A DNA stretch of 64,000 bases from the NCBI GenBank assembly GCA_036971475.1, contig JBAIZL010000058.1, forward strand, positions 2,038,501 to 2,102,500, written 5' to 3'. Shown here in pieces: positions 36,381-49,127 of this stretch. The position numbers were made by a program, and so were the translations under genes. Position 1 is the stretch's first letter. Each line of letters begins with the position of its first letter. The notes under the pieces were generated by a model. It searched no databases, was not told where the DNA came from, and was given only the letters and a program-made list of their open reading frames with translations. The DNA is from Prosapia bicincta. Its lineage: Eukaryota; Arthropoda; Insecta; Hemiptera; Cercopidae.

Positions 36381-36893
36381 CAGTAAATTCTCAGTAATCT
36401 GGTAGATATGGATGTGGCATACTGCCGCATTATTAGAAGTTTCATTAAGTACACAATGTACATTGTACATTATTCATGTGTATTGCACCCCCCCCCCCCA
36501 AATAGAAAAATAGTGCTGTACATTACCTGAAATGATAAAACGAGAATTAATGTACTGTTTGTACTTTACAATTAAAGGTAAAGTAACCTTTAACCGTAAA
36601 AAACAAAAAGTCAAATAGGTTTTCCTTTAGAATGGAACGACATTGTTCATATGCACTTCTGTAACGAACACTGTATATCTACGGCAACAACATACGGTTC
36701 GAAATAGTTTGTACAACTCGAGCTAAACAACTTGAAGAGGTGAAGGTCACCCAGTCACTGACATCGACTTGCAGTGAACAATAAACAAATTAAGTTTACA
36801 TGTTGATTATGTTTACATCTTCCGTCCTTGACGAAAATGCCGGATCACTGGAGGGCCGGATAGTAGGAGGGTTGGATTATAGAGAGTTTACTG
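36381..36893. mobile_element. pogo/Tigger-type MITE with TA target site
   Basis: The left end CAGTAAATTCTCAGTAATCT and the right end (minus strand) CAGTAAACTCTCTATAATCC are inverted repeats. Both are bounded by TA (36379-36380 and 36894-36895), the pogo/Tc1 target. The interior has GCCGGATCACTGG and GGCCGGATAGTAGG near the right end. There are 513 bp with no transposase frame. A C(14) run lies at about 36486-36500. Confidence 0.75.
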
Positions 36894-36895
36894 TA

Positions 36896-39204
36896 TTTTC
36901 TAGTAAAGAATTTAATTTAGGAGATTTAGTGCATTTTTTAAAGAAGTGTTTTATGACAGTCTGCATTTAAAATTGTGTTAGATAACATAATACAATTGAG
37001 TTTTATTTAAATTTGGTCCCTAAGGTGATGGAGTACACACACAAAAAGTTCATTACTTTGTTCTACATGTTTTGATGGACAAACTTATATATTAACAAAC
37101 TTACACATTGTAAAAACGTGTAGGTTATTGTGAAAACATAAATTTTATAATATTTTAAATTACAGTATAGTCTTGATAATTCGAGGTAGACCAAGACCCA
37201 CTCGGATTACACGGGAATACGTTCACGTTCATTAGGAAAATATAAGAGTTTTAATAAACCTTAATACTATAATAAAAATGCACAACAAACTTTTATAGAA
37301 CTTTATATGAACATTTCCTAGAAGCTCGACTCATCATTTTCATTCAAATAAATAAAATAGGTTGAAATAGAAATAAGCTCCAAAAATCGGGACTCGGAAT
37401 TTGGTGAGTCTATTATAATTACTACAAGAATTTCAAAATTCGCTACATTGACTTTTCCGAGAGACCGTTCTAGGGGAACTGTTTTTCGTTCAATATCTTT
37501 GAATCTGCAGTTATTTATGAAAAATACGATGTCAAAGCAAGGCATTAATATTGTGCCATTGTTTACACTTGTGCCTACATAGGGTGGAAAAATGTTTACG
37601 TTGGCGAAACAGCTGTGCTCCCAATCGCGATAAATTACTTAGGAAAGAGTTTTATCAGGAAGTCCTACTATCAGAAAGCTTTATTTCTCCGGAATTATCG
37701 CTGAGTGGATTTATCTGAGGGAATCTCTGGCTACTTTAATCAGGGTTCAGGGAATAGCTGACTATTCAGGTCAGCGCCTTGTGAAAGATAACAAAATCGA
37801 TTAATTCCGCCGTTACATATAATGTCTCCATAAATCTTTATTGCACAAACGAGAAAGTTTCAGTTTGACTCCGACCTGACCTGAAAGTGTATTCACCATC
37901 TAACAATAACAATATTCACTTGTTTAAAAGTGGAAGAGGAATTGTTTTAAATTCAATAAATGCAGAGTTTAATTAATGTCCGACTTAATCGTATTCAATT
38001 ATGATTTTTTTCGTTTATTAAATTTTTTAAAAACAATAAGTTTTACTAAAATATTAACTTGTTGCAAGAAATTTATTATGTGATTAATTCTTGAACGTCG
38101 TTTACAAGGTTTAATTCGAAAGTTTAATTGGGTTTTGCGAGAATCCGTAAAATAAAAAGATATTAAAATCCGCTTGTATATTAAAATATATTTTTTTTTG
38201 AAATTTAATTTCTGAAAACGTTTGCATAATGTTTAAAAACAGAATGTTTGACTTGTAAATCCAACCTTAATGCTAATTTTATTCCGGAGGGGAACAGTCC
38301 GGCGACCGTGTTCTGTGGAAATAAAAGCTTATTTCCAAGATAAACCACAAATGGGATCCTTTTCTTGGCTATCTAGATCAACGTGTATGCGCAGTGGATC
38401 TCGGACAGTCTTGGGATCGATGGCGGTAAACCTAATGATGAAAGTTTTCTAGCATTAGTGAAATACTGTTTTAAAGCTATAAACGGAAATGGTTTTCTCT
38501 AAAATGGACTTGATGAAGGGAGTAAAAAACGGGGATAATCAGGGCCGTCGCGTAGTTTGTTGATACCCGGGATAAGGTTTTGTCAAGCGAACCATGCACT
38601 CAATCCCTGTGCAACCACCCAGTATTACACCTATCTGTACGATTTATGGAGAAACACACAGCGAGCGATGTAACTCCACACTATCAAACACATATAAACA
38701 TAATTGGGTTAAACAAACAATGTAAGAGCTGACTTGGGTTGTAGCAGACAACGTTAGCAAAGATGTGCGACCTGTTGCTTTTGGATTTTGTGCCCAAAAT
38801 AGACACCTCATCGTATTACCTTAAACAAATATCTGAGTTAGGAAGTAATCTATTCAAAAGATTTTAATAGGACTGTATTGAAAATTAAATTATTAAAAGA
38901 AATGTAAGAAAACATAGTACATTGGGATAACATTAATAATGTAAGAAAATACCCTTTGTGTCGGTAAAGAGTACGTGAATCGTAAAATTTAAAATTCAGT
39001 TATAGGGCTAGCTAAGTAATAAAAGTTATTTACATCTAATCTTTTCAAATTTTGTTATATTTTTGACGCGGAGCGGCGTTTCTTATCCGTGACGCCCGTG
39101 GCAATTGCCCGGTCTCCCTGGCTACAATTTCCTTAATAATTTCCAACATTGCAATATCCCTAGTAACGGGTAAACGGTTACTATTTTAATTTTATTCCAG
39201 CGAA
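36896..39204. other. Non-coding with two GC-richer patches
   Basis: 37560-37800 and 38270-38452 are GC-richer. The latter gives a 60-codon frame with no known motif. Its left edge (TTTGACTTGTAAATC, ACCTTAA, then CCGGAGG near 38247-38290) is paralogous to 57868-57915, so this is probably a dispersed repeat. Confidence 0.35.
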
Positions 39205-40565
39205 AGTATATATTTAGCAAAAATATATATTGTAACCAAACTGATACCTTATTAATGGTATAAGGTATCATTAATGTCATTAAAAAGTTATGTATCACTA
39301 AAATATATATTGTAACCAATCCGATACCTTATATTTGGTATAAGGTATCATTAATGTCATTAAAAAGGTATATATCATTAAAATATATATTGTAACCAAA
39401 CCGATACCTTATTAATTGTGTAAGGTATCATTAATGTCATTAAAAATAGTATATACCATCAAAAATATATATTGTAACCAAACCGATACCTTATTAATGG
39501 TATAAGGTATCATTAATGTCATTAAAAAGGTATATATCATTAAAATATATATATTATAACCAAACCGATACCTTATTAATTGTGAAAGGTATCATTAATG
39601 TCATTAAAAATAGTATATAAGATTAAAAATATATATTGTAACCAAACCGATACCTTATTAATGGTATAAGGTATCATTAATGTCATTAAAAAGGTATATA
39701 TCATTAAAAATATATATTATAACCAAACCGATACTTTATTAATTGAGTAAGCTATCATTAATATCATTAAAAATAGTATATACCATTAAAAAGATATATT
39801 GTAACCAAACCGATACCTTATTAATGGTATAAGGTATCATTAATGTCATTAAAAAGGTATATATCATTAAAATATATATATTATAACCAAACCGATACCT
39901 TATTAATTGTGAAAGGTATCATTAATGTCATTAAAAATAGTATATAAGATTAAAAATATATATTGTAACCAAACCGATACCTTATTAATGGTATAAGGTA
40001 TCGTTAATGTCATTAAAAAGGTATATATCATTAAAATATATATATTATAACCAAACCGATACCTTATTAATTGTGAAAGGTATCATTAATGTCATTAAAA
40101 ATAGTATATAAGATTAAAAATATATATTGTAACCAAACCGATACCTTATTAATGGTATAAGGTATCGTTAATGTCATTAAAAAGGTATATATCATTAAAA
40201 ATATATATTATAACCAAACCGATACTTTATTAATTGAGTAAGCTATCATTAATATCATTAAAAATAGTATATACCATTAAAAAGATATATTGTAACCAAA
40301 CCGATACCTTATTAATGGTATAAGGTATCATTATTGTCATTAAAAAGGTATATATCATTAAAAATATATATTATTACCAAACCGATACCTTATTAATTGT
40401 GAAGGTATCATTAATGTCATTAAAAATAGTAGGCCTATATACCATTAAAATATATATATTGTAACCAAACCGATAACTTATTAATTGTGTAATGTATCAT
40501 TAATGCCATTAAAATAGTATATATCATTAAAAATATATATTATAACCAAACTGATACCTTATTAA
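39205..40565. repeat. 82-bp palindromic satellite, about 17 units, alternating A/B types
   Basis: Each unit has TGTAACCAAACCGATACC, TTATTAATGGTATAAGG and TATCATTAATGTCATTAAAA. Type A contains a perfect inverted repeat (GATACCTTAT with ATAAGGTATC). Type B (ATTGTGAAAGG) has lost it. They alternate, giving a dimer of about 164 bp and hints of 328-bp repeats. Confidence 0.92.
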
Positions 40566-40923
40566 TAACATAAAATTTTGTTTATGCAGTTTATGTTGCC
40601 GTAATAAGGCAACATATCATATCATATCGTATATAGTGGCTGTTCACATAAATTAAAAGAATACTAAAAAAATATTACCCACTTAGTGTGTTAAGTAACC
40701 CAAAAAGCTGTAAAAGCTTGAATCACCTTTCATTGCACTGGTATAAACTCACCTTAGTCTGAATACTTGTTTAAAACTTGTGACAACTGTATTATTACCG
40801 AAAACAGGTTCTTTGCTGCTCTTCTAGCTAAGAACAGATTTATGTACTGACTGATTATATGAGACATAGATTTTTTGGGACTGATGTATTCTTGTTTTAT
40901 AAGTTAAGATCATAGAAATGAAT
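40566..40923. other. Non-coding
   Basis: Nothing recognised apart from a small GGCAACATATC-type repeat and an inverted GCCGTAATAAGGC near 40600. Confidence 0.35.
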
Positions 40924-40925
40924 TA

Positions 40926-41052
40926 CAGTGATTCCTCGTCATTCACGGGGGCTATGTTCCCCGAACATACCGCGAATACTGAAACCGCGAAAGCTGAAAC
41001 CAACTGTATTTGGAATGAAAAGAGTTACGTTCCTCGTCAAAAGTGTTAACAT
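40926..41052. mobile_element. Left end of a pogo-like MITE (partial)
   Basis: After TA at 40924 the sequence reads CAGTGATTCCTCGTCATTC, ACGGGGGCTATGTTCC and CGCGAATACTGAAACCGCG. This is the widespread 'cctcgt-attcgcgggg-tacgttcc' transposon end with internal CGCGAATA repeats. No matching right end lies before the CA microsatellite. Confidence 0.5.
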
Positions 41053-41170
41053 TAATTACAGCTATAATACAGTATAGCATATTTACGAGCTGCAATAATT
41101 ACATACATATTTTTTTATTGTTTACTAAAGTTTTTTCAATCCGAAAACAATAAAATGCTATTAAATATGC

Positions 41171-41460
<290 letters not shown>

Positions 41461-41526
41461 ACACGTATTCTTTATTAAAAACAAATAAAATATATATATA
41501 CAAAACTCACAAATTAATCATTTATT

Positions 41527-41571
41527 GACTCATGCGAGTTTCAATGACTAAGTCATTATCATCAGTGGGTG
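41527..41571 (-). ncRNA. Hammerhead-like motif with intact core, solo
   Basis: On the minus strand: CUGAUGA (41565-41559), one U, helix II AAUGAC/GUCAUU with UUA loop, GAAA, a helix III CUC-GCAU-GAG, and UC at the predicted cleavage site (41527). The core is canonical and helices II and III are perfect. Helix I pairing between the 5' ACCCA side and the 3' AAUAAAUGA side is not evident, so cleavage is doubtful in isolation. It lies next to the CA microsatellite. Confidence 0.68.
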
Positions 41572-41572
41572 T

Positions 41573-44500
41573 TACTACTACAAACTCTAACTTATAACTA
41601 GGGTGAAAGTAAGGTTACACTTCTATATTTATACTGTGGTCGTAGCCACGCAAAACGACAATTATTAATCCTACTTAAACATGATACATCAAGTAAAAAT
41701 TTTATACTTAACTCATTAATTACAATAAAATTCTTAACCATACACATAATTATATGCAAACAAAATAGATAATTAATATTTTGTTATTATTATTATTTCA
41801 AGATTGTAACCAACAAGTTACAATCAAATTTCATTGTGTCACACTAATTACATTAACATAGAATTTTGAATAGGGCCTGACTCATTATATACAATATTAT
41901 TTGTATTCCTATTAATATACAAAGTGTCCCATGCATCCAATTCACTACACTCAGCAACGGTTTTGCTCACATCAACAGATCGCTCTCATCTTGGCACAAA
42001 GGCTCACCCACATCTTCTTCGTCAGTGCTGTCAAACTCCAATTCCGTTGCATCTTGCTTCTTTTTACAGGCAAAATGTATCTGTTGTTGCTTTTTGGTAT
42101 TCTTATTCTTGGCGTCCTCTTTCCTTCTGAGTTCTTCTTTTTACAGTGTGTCAGTGAGGATTCTTCTTTCACTTGTTTGCAGTAGGTGAGCGACCCCACA
42201 CACTATGCAACATTATGTTCTACCAGGATTGTCCAAATGCCATTTCTCCGAGTCTGAATCTGTTCTAAGGTACAAGACTTGCTACTTTAGTTAATGATTG
42301 TTTACATACATCTTTAAGGTTGTGTATGATTTACATTTCTTAGCAGTATTTGTAAACATACCACTGATCGCTTTTTAAAGACTTTCTATTCAAGTTGTAC
42401 ACTGGTTACAGCTCCAACAAACATATACGGGGCGTAAATGGTTTGCATTCGTAAATTAAAACAAAAACATACTCATATTATTAGGCATTTGTTTTTCACT
42501 CTTTATGTAATATCATTGCACTTTTCCTTGCTACCACAAAATATCTATTGCGAAAATACATATGTTTTTATTCCATCATATGGAATAGTTATATGGAGAA
42601 GTTATTTTTTAAAAACATTTTCAGTGAATTGATACATAATAATATATGTATCCTGGATCTTAGCTTGTAATATTATTTTTACGTAATGTTGCATATTAAA
42701 ACAGCTTCAGAAAACAGAAAGAGATGTTAATTTTAAAATGTAAAAAAAATTGTAAATTATAAAATAGAGGTCCTGGCTGAGACAGATATCCATGTAAAAA
42801 AAAACCTGAATTTGCTAGGTGCGCAGTAACGGTGCGAGGAAGTTAAAATACTCGAGTGGTCGCTTCAAGCAGTGCTCTTCCTTGGCGAAATGTAGCCAGA
42901 TACGCACGTCTCAAGAACCGAAGATCGAGGGACGCTTTTATTTTAAAATGTATAATACGTAAAAGTTTACTTAAAATTTTTTTGTTAGAAGAAATGTTAC
43001 TACGTTAAGATAAAACACCGGGTGACATTCCAAAATCCCGAGCAAGCCAATACAACCTGCAGAATCAGTTCTGGAACCATGCTTGGCTACACCAGTTTTG
43101 TTACAACACAGCTAAGTAATAATTTTAAGACATAAAGTGATAAAAAAAGGAAAAATTTAACTTTTAAACTTTAACCGGTCATGCCATAATAGTGCTAGTT
43201 TTCATTTTTTAAAATATGGGAAGTGTAAATTCATTTGTGTAATGTAATAACAAAATTTTAATGTCCAATAGACAAATTGAAATGTATTTTAAATAACGCA
43301 AAGCAATCTAAAATGGATGTCATGTATTATGCCATAAATGTTTTAACCACATAATGTTCTTATAAATTAAATATGTAAAACATTGTAAAAAACATTAAGC
43401 AACGCAACATTTCAAATGTAATTTTGTATTTTATATTTCTTTTTTTGTGCAGTAAAATTTGATTTATTAAAATTAATATTTGTTGTTTAAATTATTTATT
43501 GAACGCACCATTCTTATGTTCAATTAAACCCTTGACATTGCAGATCAAATAACTAATTGTGTAACAAATAACTGCAATATTTAATATCACATAATTTCTT
43601 ATGAATTAACGTCAAAATTACTTTACAAGCTACAATATAATACCTAAGCTATTCGGCACTTACATCTAACTATAGCTAAATATAGAAATAGCTGTTGTTA
43701 CTGTATTTGGTTAGCTTTACTAGAAAACATATAGCATTTATTAATTGTCAAAAGATCTTAAAGTGGGGTCTAATTCAGATAACTTAAAACTGAGATTAAA
43801 TCTGGATCGAAATGGAATCAGATCTGTGTGTTTATATGAATTTGGTAATACGTTAGGGATATAAACATTAATAAATTTAAACACAGATACTAACATTTTA
43901 ATAATGTTTACAGATTTCGTAACATTATATTAAGATTAAAAGAAAAATGTAAATACTGTTAAAAGAATTCAACTTACTAATATTCAATTCACTATAAATA
44001 TCCCTAATTTCAAAATTATTTGTGTAGTACATTACTTTCTAAAATTAACAGCGTCGTCATTATTATTCTAGATTTTGGAAGAATAGATTTTGGAGAATTC
44101 CAATTAACCGTAAACATATTTTATATGCTCCATTTTGTGTGGGGCTGTAATGCACAGTACTCCATTTTTATGTCGACTGTACTGTACGTTTGCATGTAAG
44201 TACATGTACCACCACTACAACAATGCTCATTAACATAAAACCTATTGTAAAAGGTTCTACTACACTCGGTGTAAATTTGCAGGGTGTTCCTTGTTTTAAA
44301 GAGAATAAAATATAATGAGTTAATATTTCCAGACGATATTAAATAAATGATTGTAAATCTTTCTAATTATCTAGTTTCTGTTACGTATTTCGTTTCTATA
44401 TTTGAAATATCGTGTCATTGTTAAGAATATTTGGCGCAAACGTCATATTAATATTTTGTGCTGTGTTGAATACAAAGTATATTCTTATTCAGCCTTTCTC

Positions 44501-44639
44501 AAAGATTGTAATAATTTGTGCTTTCCTCACATTTCTCTGTAGGATACTTTTTCAAAAACGTGTTTATTATTTAAGGAACATTTTTTTACCATTGTAAGAT
44601 AGAGGACGTGCTCACGAAAGAGTGCCTTGTGGTTATGCA
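41573..44639. other. Mostly non-coding, one transposase tail
   Basis: Apart from the fragment at 41967-42140, no gene is recognised. 42780-42950 is GC-richer without an open frame. The remainder is AT-rich. Confidence 0.35.
41967..42140 (-). pseudogene. C-terminal fragment of a pogo/jerky-like transposase
   Basis: A 57-codon minus-strand frame reads KEELRRKEDAKNKNTKKQQQ, IHFACKKKQDATELEFDSTD, then EEDVGEPLCQDESDLLM and a stop. A basic Lys/Gln stretch followed by a Ser/Asp/Glu-rich acidic run and PLCQDES is the style of the linker after the DDE domain in CENP-B/pogo-type transposases of insects. The frame is closed upstream by a stop. The longest local minus-strand ORF is in another frame and shows no known motif. 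The match is from memory and short. Confidence 0.38.
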
Positions 44640-44866
44640 ATTAAAATAGGATTAGGCCGACCGCACACCAGATAAGGCACGGTGCGGCGTGTCGCGGCGT
44701 TTGAAGGCACCTTGTAGTACTTGTTTTGTATTGGTTTAAATAGAGCTGCCGCACACTATATCAGGCACGGTAAGGCAAGGCGAGGTAGTCCCGTACGGCG
44801 ATTTGTATTGCCTTTTCAATTTTCGTACGTCGGGCAAAAGGCTTAAGACAAATTGTTGTGCACAAG
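44640..44866. mobile_element. GC-rich transposon end, related to the 28-kb element
   Basis: 44757-44866 reads GCCGCACACTATATCAGGC, ACGGTAAGGCAAGGCGAGG and on to ACAAATTG. It is the inverted paralogue of 28650-28762. Immediately left, 44655-44700 is another related end (CCGCACACCAGATAAGGC), so two ends abut. The minus-strand frame ICLKPFARRTKIEKAIQIAV matches the frame in the other copy. Confidence 0.6.
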
Positions 44867-44999
44867 CTCGGGGATAGCGCTGATAAGTGTTTTGTACTCT
44901 TGGGAAAAATATTATAGTAAAAGAAGCAATTTTTGATTAAAGTGTTAGAAAACAACCAGCAGTTTGCAATAGATTGTTATTAAATACCTTCTATTAGCT

Positions 45000-45064
45000 C
45001 CTTCTCTCTCTGTCTGTCTCTCTCTCTTTCTGTCTGTCTCTCTCTCTCTCATATATATATATAT
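45000..45064. repeat. (CT)n/(TA)n microsatellite
   Basis: CT/GTCT-rich run then a short TA run. Confidence 0.9.
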
Positions 45065-46683
45065 CTTGTATATTTTTTCAGTACTTAATAAAATACGTTT
45101 TTGTTAATCCTATCAAGTTCAAATATATATTTTTAACTGTAGTGAATGACAATTGATATTAATAAAGTTTTTTCAAATATTTATTCATATCTTGTTCAAA
45201 TCGCTCTAAAGTTAGTGAATCAGAAAGAAATAAAAATTTGACGTCAGCATATGTTACTCCAACGCTACCGCCGACCGAATATAAAACACAGAAAAATCTG
45301 CTTCAGCTGGGCCATTTAGGTAAGAAGTTTTTTTTGCTTTATCTTTTGTCTATTGTATGACTATTTTCGGAGTTCAGAACGGGTGAAAAGTTATATATTA
45401 GGTTAAATCACTTATTATTAAAGGTAGAAGTGACCTAAGAATTTTAATTGACAAGAAAACTAATCGTGTCATACTATGATTTGTATTCTAATATCTTTTA
45501 GAACCAAAGTCATACTGGAACTGGGGATCGCTTTCCTTGTTTTAGTGTCTGGTACTAACTATCGGTCAAGTCGCGGCGAGGCAAGGTAAATTCGTCTAGG
45601 TTGTGGTTAAACGATATATTGACATTTACGTCTTGCTTTAAAAGAGTGTCTGCTGGTTAGACGTTATATAGATAGCTACGTTTTGTGTTAGAAGAGTGTC
45701 AATTGGTTTCACTAAAAATGTCTTCTTTGAGAAGTCATTTTTTAAAAATTAGTATAAGATCTTGATTAGCAATTTTCTCCAATTTAGATATCAAATTAGC
45801 CAAGGTCAAATTTAAAATGCTTAATAATTACGTATAATGAGAACGGAGTTGATTTTCTCAGAGTTTCAAGCAAATGTATCAACTGATATATGTAGAAAAA
45901 TCACTCGTATAATGCCCGACAGTATAAATTATAATTTTTTTATTCATTCAGAGAACCACTTAAACTACTGTATGTTGTAATAATGTATGGTTTAGGAACA
46001 AAACTGCTAGTACATTCGCTGTGCACAGATCGAATGAAATTAATCGTAGATCCCTAAGATTAATTAACAGTTGCCTAACCGGAATTCAGACAATTGTAAA
46101 TCAATCGATACTTTGCTTACGTTACAATTCCTATCGTTCTAATTAACACAATTAACACTAGACATGTTTATTTTATTCGGATATCTCTAACAATTACTTA
46201 CAATAATTTGTTAGCAGAGGAGACGAAACACAAGTAAATTTATTACGTAAAACAAGCCAATGCCATTTGTATGCAAATCAGATATGATTACTTCTAAGAG
46301 ACTGTAGTGGTAAGACGCGTTCAATAACCGGAACTAGAAAATACAATATTTATGTCGTAACATTTCGTTCAACTTGTTTTGGTGGTGAGGATTTCTGCTG
46401 CCGGTCCTGAGGACGTCCCTTGTCTGTTATTCTTCACTAGAAGCGCACTATTTTGTCTTATTTCCACAATAAATTCCATGGGTTAGCTTCTTAACATTTC
46501 TACCATTTCTAGTATTTATTAAAACGCAAGATAATAAAATAAAATTGATTAAAATTGGGTTTTACCTTTTTATAGAATTTATTTTAATTCCTTTTCTTGA
46601 TGTTTTCATATTCAGGATGTTCATGCAGAATAAAGTGTACTATAACAAATCCACATTCTAAGTTGCACGCCCTTATATCATGT
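45065..46683. other. Non-coding
   Basis: A GTCGCGGCGAGGCAAGG near 45570 resembles the GC-rich element ends. Nothing else recognised. Confidence 0.3.
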
Positions 46684-47367
46684 CGGAACGGTAGAACTGC
46701 GCAAGTGCTCAAGAAAGTAGTAAGCTGATTATTTCTGAGTCCCTAGGCCTATGGTCGAGCTGCGCAGCTAGTTCAATTATGCACGGTTGATTGCATCTTT
46801 TAGCGTAGGCCTACTAGCAGTATTTAGTCAACTCTGAGGAAGACAGTATTAGATTGTAAACGGTAAGGTCTGCAAGGATTTTCATTTCACACATTAACAA
46901 CAAGTTTACTATTAACCGACAGTTTAAACTATTTATTATGACGAGAAGGAATTTGGACATAAATTGTATATGTTAAACTTTCGTTGAGAATTACTTTGAA
47001 AATTGCGTACAATAATAACAACTCTTTATTCGTTACCTATTACGTAAAAAATAAGTAAAAATAAAATTAAATACAAGTTGATTTATATTTTCAAATTATA
47101 TTTCAAGAAAATATTTATTATAGTGATAATAATATACTGGAATTTTCATAGGCAGCTTTTCTTGACAATTATTTTTATGTACATTGTAACCTATAACTTT
47201 TACTTCACATGTTTACGTTTACTTTACTTTTTTGCCATGCGATACGATTTGTAGGCTGCGCAGTTCGACATTAGCCTCGATTTAACCCCAAGCGCAGTTC
47301 GACCAATTAGTTAGGGTAGTCATTAAACCCTGAGAACGGCCTTAAGCAGTTCGACCGTACCGGTTCC
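46684..47367. mobile_element. Non-autonomous TIR element with repeated GTCGAACTGC motifs
   Basis: The left end GGAACGGTAGAACTGCGC and the right end (minus strand) GGAACCGGTACGGTCGAACT are inverted relatives. Additional GTCGA-CTGCGCAG motifs occur at about 46754 (+) and, inverted, GCGCAGTTCGAC at about 47256 and 47292. The arrangement, subterminal motifs pointing inward, is typical of DNA transposon ends. There is no transposase. A target duplication was not resolved. Confidence 0.5.
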
Positions 47368-49070
47368 AACGAGAACCGAAGGTCTTGTGGATAAACAAAA
47401 TTTTATCAGTCATAAATAATAAATAAAATAAAACTTTGTTAAGCAACAGCATAATTTATTTATTAAAAAGACATTTACAAATGTTTAATGTATGACAATA
47501 TTTTTTAATGACAAATATGACAATCATTTTTCCAGTATTATAAAATTTGTAAAATAAAATTTAAGTCCCAATTTTTCGGCATGCTTAAATGAAACTCGAG
47601 AGAAAGAGAGGTTAGCCTTATTAAAATTGTCTCCAGAACTTTATTCTAGCCTCCAGAACTTCCTTCTAGCCATAAGAGGCATCAGAGTCCAGGCAGTTAA
47701 TCTTATAAGCCACCAATTGGAGAAAGGATAATATATAGCTAAAAATGTAGCATAACTATTTACCGCAATATGGTATTAACATAAGAAACGATTTTGATAA
47801 ACTGTGTAACACTTATAAACCATTGATATACAGATTTAAAACTTCCAAGAAATAGTTTATGTGTTTAGTTATGTTTTTATGTATATTTTAATCTTTTTGG
47901 AATGTTCGGTTTTATTTTATGATTTATAATAATGAAGGTGCAGTTAATATAAACGATAAAAAAAATACAATTTTGACTCAACTATGTGCCCATTGTAACA
48001 TTTTATTAGCAAACCTTCTAAATCAGCTAAAGATTTTCACGTTACTTTTTACATGATTGTTTTCACCCATATAGTCTCTACAAAAAGCATATACGAGTAA
48101 TCAAACACATAAATACACAATGAGCACAAACACCCGAAATTATAATAAACATGATCTTCACATTTAAGTTACCAAACAGTAGGGTTTATTAGAGATATTG
48201 GTTCACATAATCTACAAATGTTTTTAAATACCAGACTATACCTTTTCCTGATGTAACCGACCACGAACTACACGTATTGTAAGTCTACATTAAATGGGAG
48301 AGAATAAAAAACCGTTTGTAAATATAAACTTAATGATATACAAACTAAGCAATTTTCTTAAAGTTAAACACGAAAATAAAATACTTATGATTACATACTA
48401 CACATTCTAAATAAATTCAATAATTATACAGACATACATTAAAATATAATTTTGACAGTTATCTCCTTAGAATGACAAAGGGTCTATCCCTAATTCAATA
48501 TCGACTTTTATAATAATAATTATTTATTATTTTAATTACTGTATATTAATTTAATGAGATATATTTTGTTTGTATAGTATATAATTATAAGAAATCTTAA
48601 TTTATGTTTGATTTTAGAAAATTGTTTGTTTTTTTAATTTTAAGTTTGTGTTTTAACGGTTTTTTGTCCCCGCCCCGTTAAGGCGAAATTCCTTATCGTA
48701 TTAAAACATGATTGATTAAAACAGGTAACAGTATAATCTAGTATTTAAAAACATCTAAAAATTATTTAAGGCAGTATTTCTGAAGTTTGTTTTAATTTTG
48801 TTTTTATTATTAGAGTTTTATTGCTTTTAATTAATTCATATTTCATAGTGGCTCATTAGGATAAATAAATAGAAGAAATAACTAAGGTAACGATGAAAGC
48901 GTTTAATGGAGTTTTATTTAACGATTACTGAACAGTAGTACAGTATTTACTATAACCTGAACGGTTACTAATGTGATGTAATCTACTTTTAGTTTCGCGA
49001 ACACTTGTTAGTCTACTGCTAGAGTAAGCTTGAAAAAACAGTTGTTATAAATTAATCATGTTTACACTCG
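47368..49070. other. AT-rich non-coding
   Basis: No gene is recognised. Confidence 0.35.
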
Positions 49071-49127
49071 CAGATTATTGTTAAATAAATGCAGTAGACT
49101 TGCGAGTTAGGTACAACTATTTATTTA

